Made by a program: the position numbers and the translations under genes. The notes below the pieces were generated by a model. The model saw only the letters and a program-made list of their open reading frames with translations. It was not told the origin of the DNA and searched no databases. Of a stretch of DNA of 64,000 bases, positions 18,388 through 27,951 are shown in pieces. Positions within the stretch are counted from its first letter, which is position 1, and the number at the start of each line of letters is the position of its first letter. This stretch comes from Persicitalea sp963716085 (GTDB taxonomy: Bacteria > Bacteroidota > Bacteroidia > Cytophagales > Spirosomataceae), in assembly GCA_963716085.1 (NCBI GenBank), contig OY970288.1, positions 3,472,001 through 3,536,000 on the forward strand. Direction: 5' to 3'.

Positions 18388-19917
18388 ATGCCGAGACCAT
18401 CTGCCGACCACAAACTTTACCACAGCCAAAATCATACCCCACCCGTGCGAGTCCTATTCCAGTTTTTATTTTTCGTATTTCTGAGCGTCGCCTCAACAAC
18501 GACCGGCTGCGGCCAGTCTACCAAACCCAACATCGTTTATATCTACGCTGATGACCTGGGCTACGCCGAACTGGGCTGCTACGGACAGAAGAAAATACGC
18601 ACCCCGAATATCGACCGCATTGCGGCAGAAGGCATCCTGTTTACGGACTACTATACCAGCACGCCCGTCTGCGCACCCTCACGCTGCCAGCTACTCACCG
18701 GAAAACACGCCGGACATTCCTACATCCGGGGCAACTACGAGTTAGGCGGCTTTCCCGACTCCACCGAGCGCGGTCAAATGCCGCTGCCACCCAATACCGT
18801 AACCATCGGCACAGAATTACAGAAGGCGGGTTACCGCACCGCCGCCATTGGCAAATGGGGACTGGGCATGGGATACAGCACGGGTAGTCCCAACAAACAG
18901 GGCTTCGACTATTTCTACGGCTATTACGATCAAAAACAGGCCCACAACTATTACCCTACGCACCTGTGGGAAAACGAACAATGGGATACGCTGAACAATC
19001 CCGTTATCAATGTACACAAACGGCTCGATCCCAAAACTGCCACCCAAGCCGACTTCGACTACTACAAAGGCAACGACTACGCCATCGACAAAATGGCCGA
19101 CAAGGCCCTCAGTTTCGTGCGAGATAACCAGCATCGCCCTTTCTTTCTTTATCTTCCCTTCACCGTGCCGCACGTATCGCTGCAAGCCCCCGACGCGGCG
19201 GTGGCCGAGTATCTGGGGCGGTTTCCCGAAACGCCCTACTACGGCGGACAAAGCTACGCCTCCACGCCCTACCCGCTCTCGACCTACGCGGCCATGATTA
19301 CCCATATGGATAAAAAGGTAGGGGATGTGATGGCCTTGTTAAAAGAATTGGGGATCGACGATAACACGCTGGTGATCTTCACCTCCGATAATGGCACGAC
19401 CTTCAACGGCGGCGTAGACGCGAAGTTCTTCAACAGCGTCGGGCCGTACCGGGGCCTGAAAATGGACGTCTACGAAGGCGGCATCCGAATGCCGATGGTG
19501 GCCCGCTGGCCGGGGCGCATCACGCCCGGCAGCGTCAGCGACCACGTGGGGGCGCATTACGACGTGCTGGCTACGCTGCTGGATGTGGCGCGGGCTAAGC
19601 CCGTGCCGAGTGACGGCATTTCTTTTTTGCCCGCATTGCTAGGCAAGAGCGATCGGCAGAAAAAGCACGAGTACCTCTACTGGGAATACGCGGAGAAAGG
19701 CGGTCAACTCGCCATTCGCCTGGGCAAGTGGAAGGGCGTGAAGGTTGACATGAAGAAAAACAAAAACGCGAAGTGGGAACTATACGACCTGCAAAAGGAC
19801 GAAAGCGAAACCACCGACCTGGCCGCGCAGCACCCTGAACTCATTGCGCGTTTTGATCAGATTGTGAAAAAGGAACACAGTCCCTCACACGTGGAAACCT
19901 GGGAGTTTGTGGAGTAG
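18388..19917 (+). CDS. Sulfatase lipoprotein (arylsulfatase-like)
   Basis: A 509-residue S1 sulfatase. The ATG at 18388 gives a long N-terminal tail before the hydrophobic segment; a GTG at 18445 (VRVLFQFLFF) is an equally good start. A lipobox-like STTTGC (C41) ends the signal. Metal ligands are in IVYIYADDLGYAE, and the formylglycine motif is C95-A-P-S-R99. GKWGLG stands where GKWHLG is usual, so the histidine of that motif is replaced by glycine. It diverges from the PSD1/DUF1501 operon by 56 bases, and the two units may share regulation. Confidence 0.9.
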   Translation: MPRPSADHKLYHSQNHTPPVRVLFQFLFFVFLSVASTTTGCGQSTKPNIVYIYADDLGYAELGCYGQKKIRTPNIDRIAAEGILFTDYYTSTPVCAPSRCQLLTGKHAGHSYIRGNYELGGFPDSTERGQMPLPPNTVTIGTELQKAGYRTAAIGKWGLGMGYSTGSPNKQGFDYFYGYYDQKQAHNYYPTHLWENEQWDTLNNPVINVHKRLDPKTATQADFDYYKGNDYAIDKMADKALSFVRDNQHRPFFLYLPFTVPHVSLQAPDAAVAEYLGRFPETPYYGGQSYASTPYPLSTYAAMITHMDKKVGDVMALLKELGIDDNTLVIFTSDNGTTFNGGVDAKFFNSVGPYRGLKMDVYEGGIRMPMVARWPGRITPGSVSDHVGAHYDVLATLLDVARAKPVPSDGISFLPALLGKSDRQKKHEYLYWEYAEKGGQLAIRLGKWKGVKVDMKKNKNAKWELYDLQKDESETTDLAAQHPELIARFDQIVKKEHSPSHVETWEFVE

Positions 19918-19950
19918 CAGATAGCCCTTTCATGTAAAAAAGTTTGCCGA

Positions 19951-22002
19951 TCACATTTTCAAAATCGTAAACTCCACCCGTCGGTTCCACTGCCGGGTTT
20001 CTTCGGTGAGGTTGCTGGAAATGGGGTTGGCTGGCCCCCAAGCCTTGGTTTGGATGCGGGGAAGTTCGACGCCCCGGCTGCTGAGAAATTTCTTTACGGC
20101 CAGCACCCGGTCTTCGGAAAGCTTGACGTTCTTCTGCCAGTCGCCGATGTTGTCGGTGTGGCCTTCGAGCAGTATTTCCATGCCGGGGTATTCCGTCATC
20201 ATTTCCACGATGCGCTCCATTTCGGGCTGCGAGGATTTTTCCACGTCGGCGCTGCTTTGGGAAAACATGATCTGGCTGAGGCGAATCTTCTGGCCTTCCT
20301 TGATGGGAATCATCAAGATATTCTTGCGAATGATCCGAAAATTGGACTCGTTAGTCAGGTTGATTTCTTCCGTTACCGGGAAATAACCCTTTTGGTTGGC
20401 TGTAAGCCGGTACAATTCCTTCAAAGGCAGGATCATCTTGAATTCTCCCGTTTCGGGTTCAAAGGACGCCCGTGCGAATTCCTCGTTGCTTTTCTTGATG
20501 TCGGCGATGATGTCGGCGCTCATCAGTTGCTTGGTTTCGGAGTCCAGCACGTTGCCCGAGATGATGGCCACGGGTTCGGGCTTGATGGCAGGAAACAGCC
20601 GGACGCGGAAAATATCCTCCTCGCCCATCGAGTTCTCCATCGAGCTCAGGTAAGCGTAATCCGCCGAGGCCGGAATGTTGAAGTAACCGTCCCACTGCGG
20701 GGTGTTGATGGCCGGACCGAGGTTCTCCGGTTCCGACCAGTTGGTCCAGGTGTCGTCGAGGCGGCGGCTCAGGTAGATGTCGCCGTTGCCGAAACCGCTG
20801 AATCCGGCGGAGGTGAAGTAGAGCGTCTTGTCGTCGGAAGCAATGAAGGGCGAGCCTTCGTAGTCGGGCGTATTGATGGCCGTCCCCATGTGTTTGGGCT
20901 CCGACCAGGAGTCGTCGGGTTGCAGGAAACAGACGTACAAATCCTTGTTGCCCTCCGTATCGCGGCGTTGTACGGAAAGTACCATCACCTTGCCCTTGGC
21001 CGAAATCGCGAATTCGGTGTATTTCTTCTCGTGGTCGTTGTAGTGGTTCTTGATCCTGCATTCCTTGGGAAATGTCCAGCCGTCGCGCGTGCGGGTCGAC
21101 TTGGAAAGCCCCTCGATCATGCTGCCATCCTGGCGGTACACATTAAGCAAGTAAATCGTTTTCCCATCGGGCGAAATGCCCGTAGCGGCGTTGTCGCCCA
21201 CATTATTGACCGGGGCCTTCATGTTGGAGGCTTCGCCCCAATTGCCGTTGTTGTCCAGGCTCGACACCCACACATCCTGGTTATTGGGGTCGCCCAGGTT
21301 GCCCACGTACTTGCCCCGTGTGAAGAACAGCAGCCGCCCGTCGGGCGAGATAACCGGGGCTACTTCCTGCCCCTTGCTGTTGACAGATTTTCCCAAGTTT
21401 TCTTTTTGCAAATCTTTGGGCGTGTCGGCGGTCAGTCGGATGACGCCGCGCATCGGCGTGGTAGAACCAGATATGCCGATGGCGTCGATTTGGTTGAAAC
21501 CCAATACCCGCGACGGCTGCAAAACAACCTTGATGGCGTTGACTTTGAGCGTGGAATCCGACGGAAAAATGTAGGTCATACGGCCCAGCTCTTTGGAGGG
21601 CGAAATGGAATTCTCGACCAACAAATGCTCCCCGGAGTTTTCGTCGTAGGCAAAAACCTTCACGATAGCTCCGGCGTTGAAGTTTTCGGCAATGGCGACC
21701 TGCCGCAACGAAACCGTCTTCTCGAAACCCACCTTGATCCACTCCTCCTCTACGGAATTGACCTGCGCCGGCGACCAGGCGCAAGGACTGTTGCCCACGC
21801 TCGGCAATTTGTTCGGTCGGCCCAAAATCTGGACGGCGCGGTATTCTTTGCCATAGGGGCCGGGCCGATACTCCGACGAATAGCCCAGGATTTTAGACGC
21901 CCATTGCTCCTGCGCCCGGAGGCCGGTCGACAAGAGTAAAGGAAGTATGATTAGTGTGAGCGACCTTCCAAAAAAGGGCCATCTTGAAGTAGCACTGTTC
22001 AT
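19951..22002 (-). CDS. OmpA-family protein with PD40 propeller repeats
   Basis: A 683-residue envelope protein. The ATG at 22002 gives a normal signal peptide (LPLLLSTGLRAQ); the upstream GTG/TTG-type extension is less likely. The region at 100-230 is beta-rich, and PD40/WD40-like repeats follow (SPDGRLLFFTRG; SPDGKTIYLLNV; SDDKTLYFTSAG). A carboxypeptidase-regulatory-like segment and a C-terminal OmpA domain (LEGHTDNIGDW, NRRVEFTIL) that binds peptidoglycan complete it. Proteins of this type are found with type IX secretion and gliding components. No such genes are next to it here, and it stands alone, convergent with the sulfatase. Confidence 0.88.
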   Translation of the reverse strand: MNSATSRWPFFGRSLTLIILPLLLSTGLRAQEQWASKILGYSSEYRPGPYGKEYRAVQILGRPNKLPSVGNSPCAWSPAQVNSVEEEWIKVGFEKTVSLRQVAIAENFNAGAIVKVFAYDENSGEHLLVENSISPSKELGRMTYIFPSDSTLKVNAIKVVLQPSRVLGFNQIDAIGISGSTTPMRGVIRLTADTPKDLQKENLGKSVNSKGQEVAPVISPDGRLLFFTRGKYVGNLGDPNNQDVWVSSLDNNGNWGEASNMKAPVNNVGDNAATGISPDGKTIYLLNVYRQDGSMIEGLSKSTRTRDGWTFPKECRIKNHYNDHEKKYTEFAISAKGKVMVLSVQRRDTEGNKDLYVCFLQPDDSWSEPKHMGTAINTPDYEGSPFIASDDKTLYFTSAGFSGFGNGDIYLSRRLDDTWTNWSEPENLGPAINTPQWDGYFNIPASADYAYLSSMENSMGEEDIFRVRLFPAIKPEPVAIISGNVLDSETKQLMSADIIADIKKSNEEFARASFEPETGEFKMILPLKELYRLTANQKGYFPVTEEINLTNESNFRIIRKNILMIPIKEGQKIRLSQIMFSQSSADVEKSSQPEMERIVEMMTEYPGMEILLEGHTDNIGDWQKNVKLSEDRVLAVKKFLSSRGVELPRIQTKAWGPANPISSNLTEETRQWNRRVEFTILKM

Positions 22003-22160
22003 GAATATCGTATCCAAAATTTTTGATTTAACGAAGCCCGGCGGCACATCCATACACTCATTTTCTTCATAAATCAGAAAAAGCGGGAGCTAAGATTCCC
22101 CCGAAATTCTAGCCAAAATCGAGCCAAAAGTGTCGTTCAATTTACTAAAAACGTCGTTCA

Positions 22161-24734
22161 TCATTTTTCCTCGGTGCCAGGATTTGGTGTAGAAATCTTG
22201 TTTCCGTAAAATAAAGCGTTGAAAAACAGCTTGGAAGTTCCCAGCCAGGTTCCCCGGAAATTGGGATTGTCCGCAAACATAATAACGTTACCCCTCCCCC
22301 TACTGCCAATCAGCAGCCCCGCCGAGTTGGCAATTTTTTGCAAAGATTTCGGATGCACGTAGCCATTGAGCAGCGGCGCGGCGTCGTATTTGATGACGGT
22401 ATTGTACGGACTGTCCGCGACCTCCAGCAGCGTGTTGCTGTTGCGATACAGCGCGATTTTGCGGTCGGGATAGCCGAACCCCAGCGGATTGGTATTGTCC
22501 AGATCCGCCGAGAAAATGGCGCCGCCCGTGTAGCGCGAGCCTTCGTTGTCGGAAGCTTTTTCGTAGTCGATGCGGGTCTTGGTAGCGGTGGTGTCCTTAT
22601 CTTTCATCTCCCTGATTTTTCCCTTGGCGATCTGATTCTTGATTACCCATTCCGACGCCGACTTGAACGTTATCAGCGTGCCGCCCCCTTCCACCCAAGT
22701 CATGATTTTTGCCAAGAACTTGGCGTCGGTGGGGTACTGACCATTCACCATCACGATCACGTCGTAACCGTTGAGGTCGACGCGCCCCATCTGATCCATA
22801 TCGACCTTCGTGATGGGCATCCCCACGTAGTTATCCAGCATGTACCAGACCTCGCCCGCTTCGTACTGGCTGGTACCCGCCCCAACCGGCATCAGGGCTT
22901 TGGGGGCTTTTACGGTGCCAAAATTATTGCTCCCCAAGTCCACCCCCTCGGTACTGTATCCCGTTTTCACGGAATAAAAATGAGCCCCCGTGTTGGCGGC
23001 GATTTCTTTCAGTTTGGCAAAAATCAGGTCAGTTTCCTTGTTCTGAGTCTGCACGGGAATAATCAGGGTACCGTGGCTGAAGGCTTTCTGTCCCTGGTCG
23101 GTAAGAATGGTAAAGGGCTTCTGCCCGACTTTCACGAAATAACTGTCCTTTAACAATTGATACAAAGCTTTGTGCGTGACGAAGTCTTCCGGCGCGAGCA
23201 GATAAGCGTATTCGCTTTGGGCAAAACTTGCCGGCTGAAAGGTCAGGGCGTCGAAGGTCAATTTCTCACCCGTCGGTACGCTACCGGATTTTACCTCGGC
23301 GTGGGGCAATCCGTAGGCCAGCGGTAAGTTCCAGGCCGAAGCATCGTAGAAAATGCTGTCGGCGAAAGTTACGGGCTTCTCAAAAACCGACTGCACCATG
23401 CGGTACTGCGGCTGGGCGACGGGAACGTAGTAAGCCTGGCCCGCTTTGAAGGCCTGTCCGTCTTGCTTCACCTCCGATTGAAGCGGGTAAACCTCGATCC
23501 GGTGGTGCAAAAGCATGGTCAGGAAAGCACGGTTTCGGGTATCGTCCCCTGAACCCACGACGTAGCCCTTTACCGAACTCTTCTTGGCCGTAGAAACCGC
23601 CGAGTCGAAGAATTCGCGCTGGAATTTCAGCAGATTCTCCCGCTGCGCCACGCCGCCTTTGATGGTCGCGATGGCGTTGACCAAATGATTGCGCACCGCA
23701 AACCCGAACGTCAACACGCCGTGCTGACTGTCCTGCACGTGGCCGCGCGAGCTGCCCTGCTCGAACAAAAAACCGATGCCGCCCTCGATGTCGGGATAGC
23801 TGGAACCGTAGCCGGGATAGAGGTTGTCGAAGGATTCCTTGGTGTAATACAGGGAGCCGATTTCGTTCATGGCCTGCTCGAAGTACTTGGCAAAGGCGTC
23901 GTTCAGGTTGCGGTAAACGTAGCCGGGAACCAGCGGATTCTCGGCACTCTGTTTGGAAGGTTCGAAAAAGTGCGTCGAGTTGGTGCCCATCTCGTGGTGG
24001 TCGGTCACGACGTTGGGGTACCATTGGTGGTAGAAATTGAGGCGGTTGCGGCTTTCGCGATGCACGGCCAGAAACCAGTCGCGGTTTAGGTCGAACCAGT
24101 AGTGGTTCACGCGGCCACTGGGCCACACCTCGTTGTGTTCGCGGTCGTTGGGGTCCGACACGGGCGGCATTCCCTTGTGCATGTTCACCCAGTTGACAAA
24201 GCGGTCGCGGCCATCGGGGTTGATGACGGGTTCGATGAAAATGACCGCCTCTTTGAGCGTATTTTGAACTTCAAAATCCTCGCAGGCCGCCAGGTAGTAG
24301 GCCGTCAGGATAGCCGCCTCCCCGCCAGAGGCCTCGTTGCCGTGAACGTTGTAGCCCAACTGCATCACCACGGGCATCGCCTTTACGTCTGGCATTTTGG
24401 CCGTAGGATCGACCAGGGCCAGGTGTTGCTTCCGAATGTTTTCCAGCTTCGCCAAATTCTCCGGGCTGCTGAACGCCACCATCAATTGTTGTCGATACTC
24501 GTAAGTGCGGCCCGTCGTCTGGAACTTCACGCGATCGGAGTTTTCACTCAGGTACTCGAAGTAAGAAACCAGCCGATCGTAGCGCGTGTGCTGGGTGCCG
24601 ATCGAGTAGCCCAGGAAAGCATCGGGGGTCAGGATGTTGGGATTGAATTTCTTGCCCGGAAAAAAGTAGTCGTTCTGGGCGTGGAGATCGAAGACCAGGA
24701 AGATGAGGAAGAGTAGCGGAAAGATTTTTTTCAT
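22161..24734 (-). CDS. Secreted M14-family zinc carboxypeptidase
   Basis: An 857-residue exported peptidase. I use the ATG at 24734 (MKKIFPLLFLIFLVF), which gives a signal peptide ending LHAQ; a TTG six bases upstream is less likely. The zinc-binding H-x-x-E is in YNVHGNEASGGE and the third ligand histidine is in DHHEMGTNSTHFF. The C-terminal 250 residues (GYDVIVMVNGQYPTD; GGTLITFKSASEW) resemble a glutamine-amidotransferase-like domain. A paralogue lies at 28944-31442, also minus strand, with rpe, ligA and dapA between them. Such pairs suggest peptide scavenging; the cleavage specificity is not visible. Confidence 0.9.
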   Translation of the reverse strand: MKKIFPLLFLIFLVFDLHAQNDYFFPGKKFNPNILTPDAFLGYSIGTQHTRYDRLVSYFEYLSENSDRVKFQTTGRTYEYRQQLMVAFSSPENLAKLENIRKQHLALVDPTAKMPDVKAMPVVMQLGYNVHGNEASGGEAAILTAYYLAACEDFEVQNTLKEAVIFIEPVINPDGRDRFVNWVNMHKGMPPVSDPNDREHNEVWPSGRVNHYWFDLNRDWFLAVHRESRNRLNFYHQWYPNVVTDHHEMGTNSTHFFEPSKQSAENPLVPGYVYRNLNDAFAKYFEQAMNEIGSLYYTKESFDNLYPGYGSSYPDIEGGIGFLFEQGSSRGHVQDSQHGVLTFGFAVRNHLVNAIATIKGGVAQRENLLKFQREFFDSAVSTAKKSSVKGYVVGSGDDTRNRAFLTMLLHHRIEVYPLQSEVKQDGQAFKAGQAYYVPVAQPQYRMVQSVFEKPVTFADSIFYDASAWNLPLAYGLPHAEVKSGSVPTGEKLTFDALTFQPASFAQSEYAYLLAPEDFVTHKALYQLLKDSYFVKVGQKPFTILTDQGQKAFSHGTLIIPVQTQNKETDLIFAKLKEIAANTGAHFYSVKTGYSTEGVDLGSNNFGTVKAPKALMPVGAGTSQYEAGEVWYMLDNYVGMPITKVDMDQMGRVDLNGYDVIVMVNGQYPTDAKFLAKIMTWVEGGGTLITFKSASEWVIKNQIAKGKIREMKDKDTTATKTRIDYEKASDNEGSRYTGGAIFSADLDNTNPLGFGYPDRKIALYRNSNTLLEVADSPYNTVIKYDAAPLLNGYVHPKSLQKIANSAGLLIGSRGRGNVIMFADNPNFRGTWLGTSKLFFNALFYGNKISTPNPGTEEK

Positions 24735-24761
24735 AAACAAGGAAGGAAGTAGAGCTAATTC

Positions 24762-24850
24762 GTCCGGGCCTTGAAAGGCCCGGCAATTGATATAATGGAA
24801 TTTCTATTTCTGGAAGTCAACAGGTTATCAATTGCCGGGGGTCCCCGGAC
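24762..24850. repeat. GC-rich nested inverted repeat
   Basis: An outer pair GTCCGGG (24762-24768) / CCCGGAC (24844-24850) encloses a hairpin CCGGGCC-N6-GGCCCGG (24764-24783), a 14-base perfect inverted repeat CCCGGCAATTGATA (24779-24792) / its complement (24826-24839), and CCGGGG-GT-CCCCGG (24835-24848). It lies between the M14 start and the rpe stop on the same strand and could form a cruciform or alternative hairpins. REP-like in appearance; no partner copy was seen in the window. Confidence 0.7.
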
Positions 24851-24859
24851 AAGGTCACA

Positions 24860-25513
24860 TCAGGAAAGGGATATATTTTTTAAATTTTCGATAGTGGCCG
24901 CAGGATCATCCGATTTGAATACAAAACTCCCCGCCACCAGCACATCGGCCCCGGCGTCCAGTAACAGCGGGGCATTCTCGTCGTTGACCCCGCCGTCTAT
25001 CTCGATGTCGAAATTCACGCCCGCGTCGGCTCGCAGCTCCACCAGTTCGCGCACTTTGCGGTAAGTGTTTTCTATAAAGCTCTGCCCACCAAAACCGGGA
25101 TTGACGGACATAATCAGCACCTGCGACACTTCCCCCAAAACCTCCGACAAAAAACCGACGGGCGTATGCGGATTAATTGCGACGCTCGCCAAAGCGCCTA
25201 ACTCCTTGATATGCTGTAAGGTTCGGTGGAGGTTGGGGCAAGCCTCAAAATGTACGGTGATGATATCGGCCCCGGCGTTACGAAAATCTTCCAGGTACTT
25301 CTCCGGCTCCACAATCATCAGGTGGACGTCGAGCGGCTTGGTGGCGTGTCGCTTTGCGGCGGCGCAGACGGGGATGCCGAAGGAAATATTGGGGACAAAG
25401 CGGCCGTCCATGATGTCGACGTGAATGTAGTCCGCCGCGCTGCGGTTGAGCATTTCGACGTCGCGCTGTAAGTTGGCAAAGTCAGCGGCCAGGATAGAGG
25501 GGGCGATTAGCAT
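24860..25513 (-). CDS. rpe: Ribulose-phosphate 3-epimerase
   Basis: A 217-residue TIM barrel that interconverts ribulose-5-phosphate and xylulose-5-phosphate in the pentose phosphate pathway. The start is the ATG at 25513 (MLIAPSILAADFANL), the usual first residues of Rpe; the 13-residue extension comes from the flanking repeat. Family motifs are all present: HVDIMDGRFVPN, HLMIVEPEKY, MSVNPGFGGQSFI and EIDGGVNDENAP. It supplies the same sugar-phosphate pool that a transketolase uses. It diverges from ligA across a 209-base gap with an inverted repeat. Confidence 0.97.
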   Translation of the reverse strand: MLIAPSILAADFANLQRDVEMLNRSAADYIHVDIMDGRFVPNISFGIPVCAAAKRHATKPLDVHLMIVEPEKYLEDFRNAGADIITVHFEACPNLHRTLQHIKELGALASVAINPHTPVGFLSEVLGEVSQVLIMSVNPGFGGQSFIENTYRKVRELVELRADAGVNFDIEIDGGVNDENAPLLLDAGADVLVAGSFVFKSDDPAATIENLKNISLS

Positions 25514-25515
25514 AT

Positions 25516-25616
25516 GGCTTTCGGCGGTCGGCAGTGGGCTTGGGGCGATCAACTTTCGATTCGAACCATTGCGAAATTGAAATCAAAAGAAAGCCGATGG
25601 CCCACTGCCGAAAGCC
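25516..25616. repeat. Mirrored word-repeat element between rpe and ligA
   Basis: Left arm 25516-25539 holds GGCTTTCGG and TCGGCAGTGGGC; right arm 25600-25616 holds GCCCACTGCCGA and CCGAAAGCC. The central 12-base match is perfect (25528-25539 with 25600-25611). The left arm has a seven-base insertion between the two words. It begins two bases upstream of the rpe start. Confidence 0.7.
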
Positions 25617-25722
25617 GACCGCTTTCATTAGTTTTGAGCGAAAATAGGCATTTCTGCTGCCAAAATCGCACTGGAAAGCCTATTTCATCAATAAATCTTT
25701 GATTTTCAAAAACATAGGTTTT

Positions 25723-27822
25723 ATGAACCCCGCCGCCCGCGTCGCCGAACTCACCGAGAAACTGAATTATTATAATAGCCGCTACTACCTGGACGATGTC
25801 TCGGAAGTATCGGATGAGGAATTTGATTTGCTGCTGAAAGAGCTTTCTGCGCTGGAAAATGAATTTCCCGACCTGAAAAAAGCTGACTCGCCCACGCAGC
25901 GCGTCGGCGGCACGATCACCAAGGAATTCCCGACAGTGTACCACCGCTATCCGATGCAGTCGCTGGACAATACCTACAACGAGCAAGAATTGCGCGACTT
26001 CGACGAGCGGGTGCAAAAACTCCTGCCCGAAGAAGAATATGAGTACATCTGCGAACTCAAATTCGACGGCATCTCGCTGAGTTTTACCTACGAAGAGGGC
26101 ATGTTGAAACAGGGCGTCACGCGTGGCGACGGCAGCCGGGGAGACGATATTACGGAAAACGTAAAGACCATTCGATCGATGCCGTTGGGGGTGAAAGCCA
26201 AAAACACGCCTCCCATTTTTGAAGTACGCGGCGAGGGCTTCATGCCGTTACGCTCCTTCGAACGACTCAATGCCGAGCTGGACGCCACGGGCGACGAGCC
26301 TTACGCCAATCCGCGCAATGCCGCCTCGGGCGCGTTCAAGCTGCAGGATTCTGCCGAAACCGCCCGGCGCGGACTGGATTGCTACGTTTATGCCTTCCTG
26401 AGCGACCAGGAAATATTTAAATCCCACGAAGAAAGCCTGCTGGCTTTGCAAAGCTGGGGTTTCAATGTGTCGCCCGGTTGGAAAAAATGCCGGACCATCG
26501 ACGAGGCGTTGGAATTTATCCACGCCTGGGAGGAGAAGCGCTTCGAGCTCCCCCTGGCGACGGATGGCATTGTGGTGAAAGTCAACGCCTACGCCCAGCA
26601 ACGCGAGTTGGGCAGCACGTCCAAAAGCCCGCGCTGGGCCATTGCCTTCAAGTACAAAGCCGAGAACAAACCCGCGCTGCTGCGCTTCGTTTCCTACCAG
26701 GTGGGCCGCACGGGCGCCGTGACACCCGTGGCCAACTTGTCGGGACTGCACGAGCGCAACAAGCCTTACGACAAAGTGAAAGGCGTTCATCTGTCGGGCA
26801 CCCAGGTCAAACGCGCCACCCTGCACAACGCCAACGAGCTCGAACGGCTGGAACTGCGGATCGGCGATACGGTTTTTGTGGAAAAAAGCGGGGAGATTAT
26901 CCCTAAAATCACCGCCGTCGATCACACGCAGCGCGGCTTGTTCGACACCGAGCCGATCCACTTCCCCACGCACTGCCCCGAATGCAGCACCGAACTCGTT
27001 CGCAACGAGGGCGAAGTGGCTTTCTACTGTCCCAACGAGCGCGGTTGCCCGCCGCAGCTGCGGGGAAAAATCGAGCATTTCATCCAGCGGCGGGCAATGA
27101 ATATCGACAGCCTGGGCGAGGGAAAAATCGAAATGCTTTTCGATAAGGGACTAATCCATGTACCTGCTGATTTGTACGATTTGGCGTACGACGATCTGCT
27201 GGGTCTGGAAAAAGAGATCTTCAACGAAGAAACCGGTAAAACGAAAAAGATCAGTTTTCGGGAAAAGACGGTCGAGAATATTTTGAAAGGCATCGAAAGC
27301 TCGAAAAAAGCACCTTTCAAAAACTTGCTTTTCGGCCTGGGCATTCGCTACGTCGGTGCGACGGTGGGCGAAAAACTAGCCAATTACTACCGCAACATGG
27401 ACGCCCTCATGAGCGCGACGCTGGAAGAACTCGTTAACGTGCCGGAAATTGGCGACCGCATCGCCCAGAGTGTGAAGGAGTACTTCGCCGATCCTGAAAA
27501 CCAGCAACTCATCGAGCGGCTGAGAGCGGCAGGCTTGACCTTCGAGACCGACGATAAACCCGTAGAAATAGAAGGCGAAGCGCTGGTTGGAAAAACGTTC
27601 GTCATCTCGGGTGTTTTCCAAAATTTCGACCGAGACGCGCTGAAGATCAAGATCGAAGCCAACGGCGGCCGCGTTCTCAGCGGGGTTTCCGGCAAGCTCA
27701 ACTACCTGCTGGCGGGTGACAACATGGGGCCTTCGAAGTTGGAAAAAGCCAAAAGATTGGGGGTTACGGTGCTGTCGGAGGAAGAGTTTCTATCAATTTT
27801 GAATGAGAGATTGAGTGAATGA
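25723..27822 (+). CDS. ligA: NAD-dependent DNA ligase
   Basis: A 699-residue LigA that seals nicks in replication and repair using NAD+. I use the ATG at 25723 (MNPAARVAEL), as a TTG 24 bases upstream adds nothing family-like. Domain order is standard: Ia with YYxxD (about 16-24), adenylation domain with K113-F-D-G116, OB fold, a zinc finger (CPECSTEL through CPNERGCP), helix-hairpin-helix repeats (ATLEELVNVPEIGDRIAQSV) and a C-terminal BRCT domain (GKTFVISGVFQNFDRD). The final codons (NERLSE) coincide with the start of a TGAATGA-type word array. Confidence 0.98.
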   Translation: MNPAARVAELTEKLNYYNSRYYLDDVSEVSDEEFDLLLKELSALENEFPDLKKADSPTQRVGGTITKEFPTVYHRYPMQSLDNTYNEQELRDFDERVQKLLPEEEYEYICELKFDGISLSFTYEEGMLKQGVTRGDGSRGDDITENVKTIRSMPLGVKAKNTPPIFEVRGEGFMPLRSFERLNAELDATGDEPYANPRNAASGAFKLQDSAETARRGLDCYVYAFLSDQEIFKSHEESLLALQSWGFNVSPGWKKCRTIDEALEFIHAWEEKRFELPLATDGIVVKVNAYAQQRELGSTSKSPRWAIAFKYKAENKPALLRFVSYQVGRTGAVTPVANLSGLHERNKPYDKVKGVHLSGTQVKRATLHNANELERLELRIGDTVFVEKSGEIIPKITAVDHTQRGLFDTEPIHFPTHCPECSTELVRNEGEVAFYCPNERGCPPQLRGKIEHFIQRRAMNIDSLGEGKIEMLFDKGLIHVPADLYDLAYDDLLGLEKEIFNEETGKTKKISFREKTVENILKGIESSKKAPFKNLLFGLGIRYVGATVGEKLANYYRNMDALMSATLEELVNVPEIGDRIAQSVKEYFADPENQQLIERLRAAGLTFETDDKPVEIEGEALVGKTFVISGVFQNFDRDALKIKIEANGGRVLSGVSGKLNYLLAGDNMGPSKLEKAKRLGVTVLSEEEFLSILNERLSE

Positions 27823-27945
27823 TTGAATAAATCCCTTCATTTGCATGGCTCCAAACAAATTAATTCCTGCCGATTGGCGTGAATATTCGCCTAAATTTTT
27901 ATCTACCTTAATATTCACTCATTCACAATTCACTCAATCACAATT
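27791..27945. repeat. Mirrored word-repeat element filling the ligA-dapA gap
   Basis: The left arm (27791-27830) is made of words like TTGAATGAG and TTGAGTGAAT. The right arm (27911-27945) mirrors it. A 12-base perfect match GATTGAGTGAAT (27809-27820) pairs with 27928-27939. The left arm lies partly inside the ligA reading frame and the right arm ends seven bases before the dapA ATG. Confidence 0.78.
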
Positions 27946-27951
27946 AGAAAG

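Noticed and set aside
20050..21939. A 629-codon open frame on the plus strand across the OmpA/PD40 gene
   Set aside because: It is the antisense shadow of the minus-strand OmpA gene, which has a signal peptide, repeats and an OmpA domain. The shadow shows no domain, and long antisense frames are common in GC-biased codons.
24762..24850. A riboswitch between rpe and the M14 gene
   Set aside because: I find no match to a known riboswitch core; only simple nested stems are visible.
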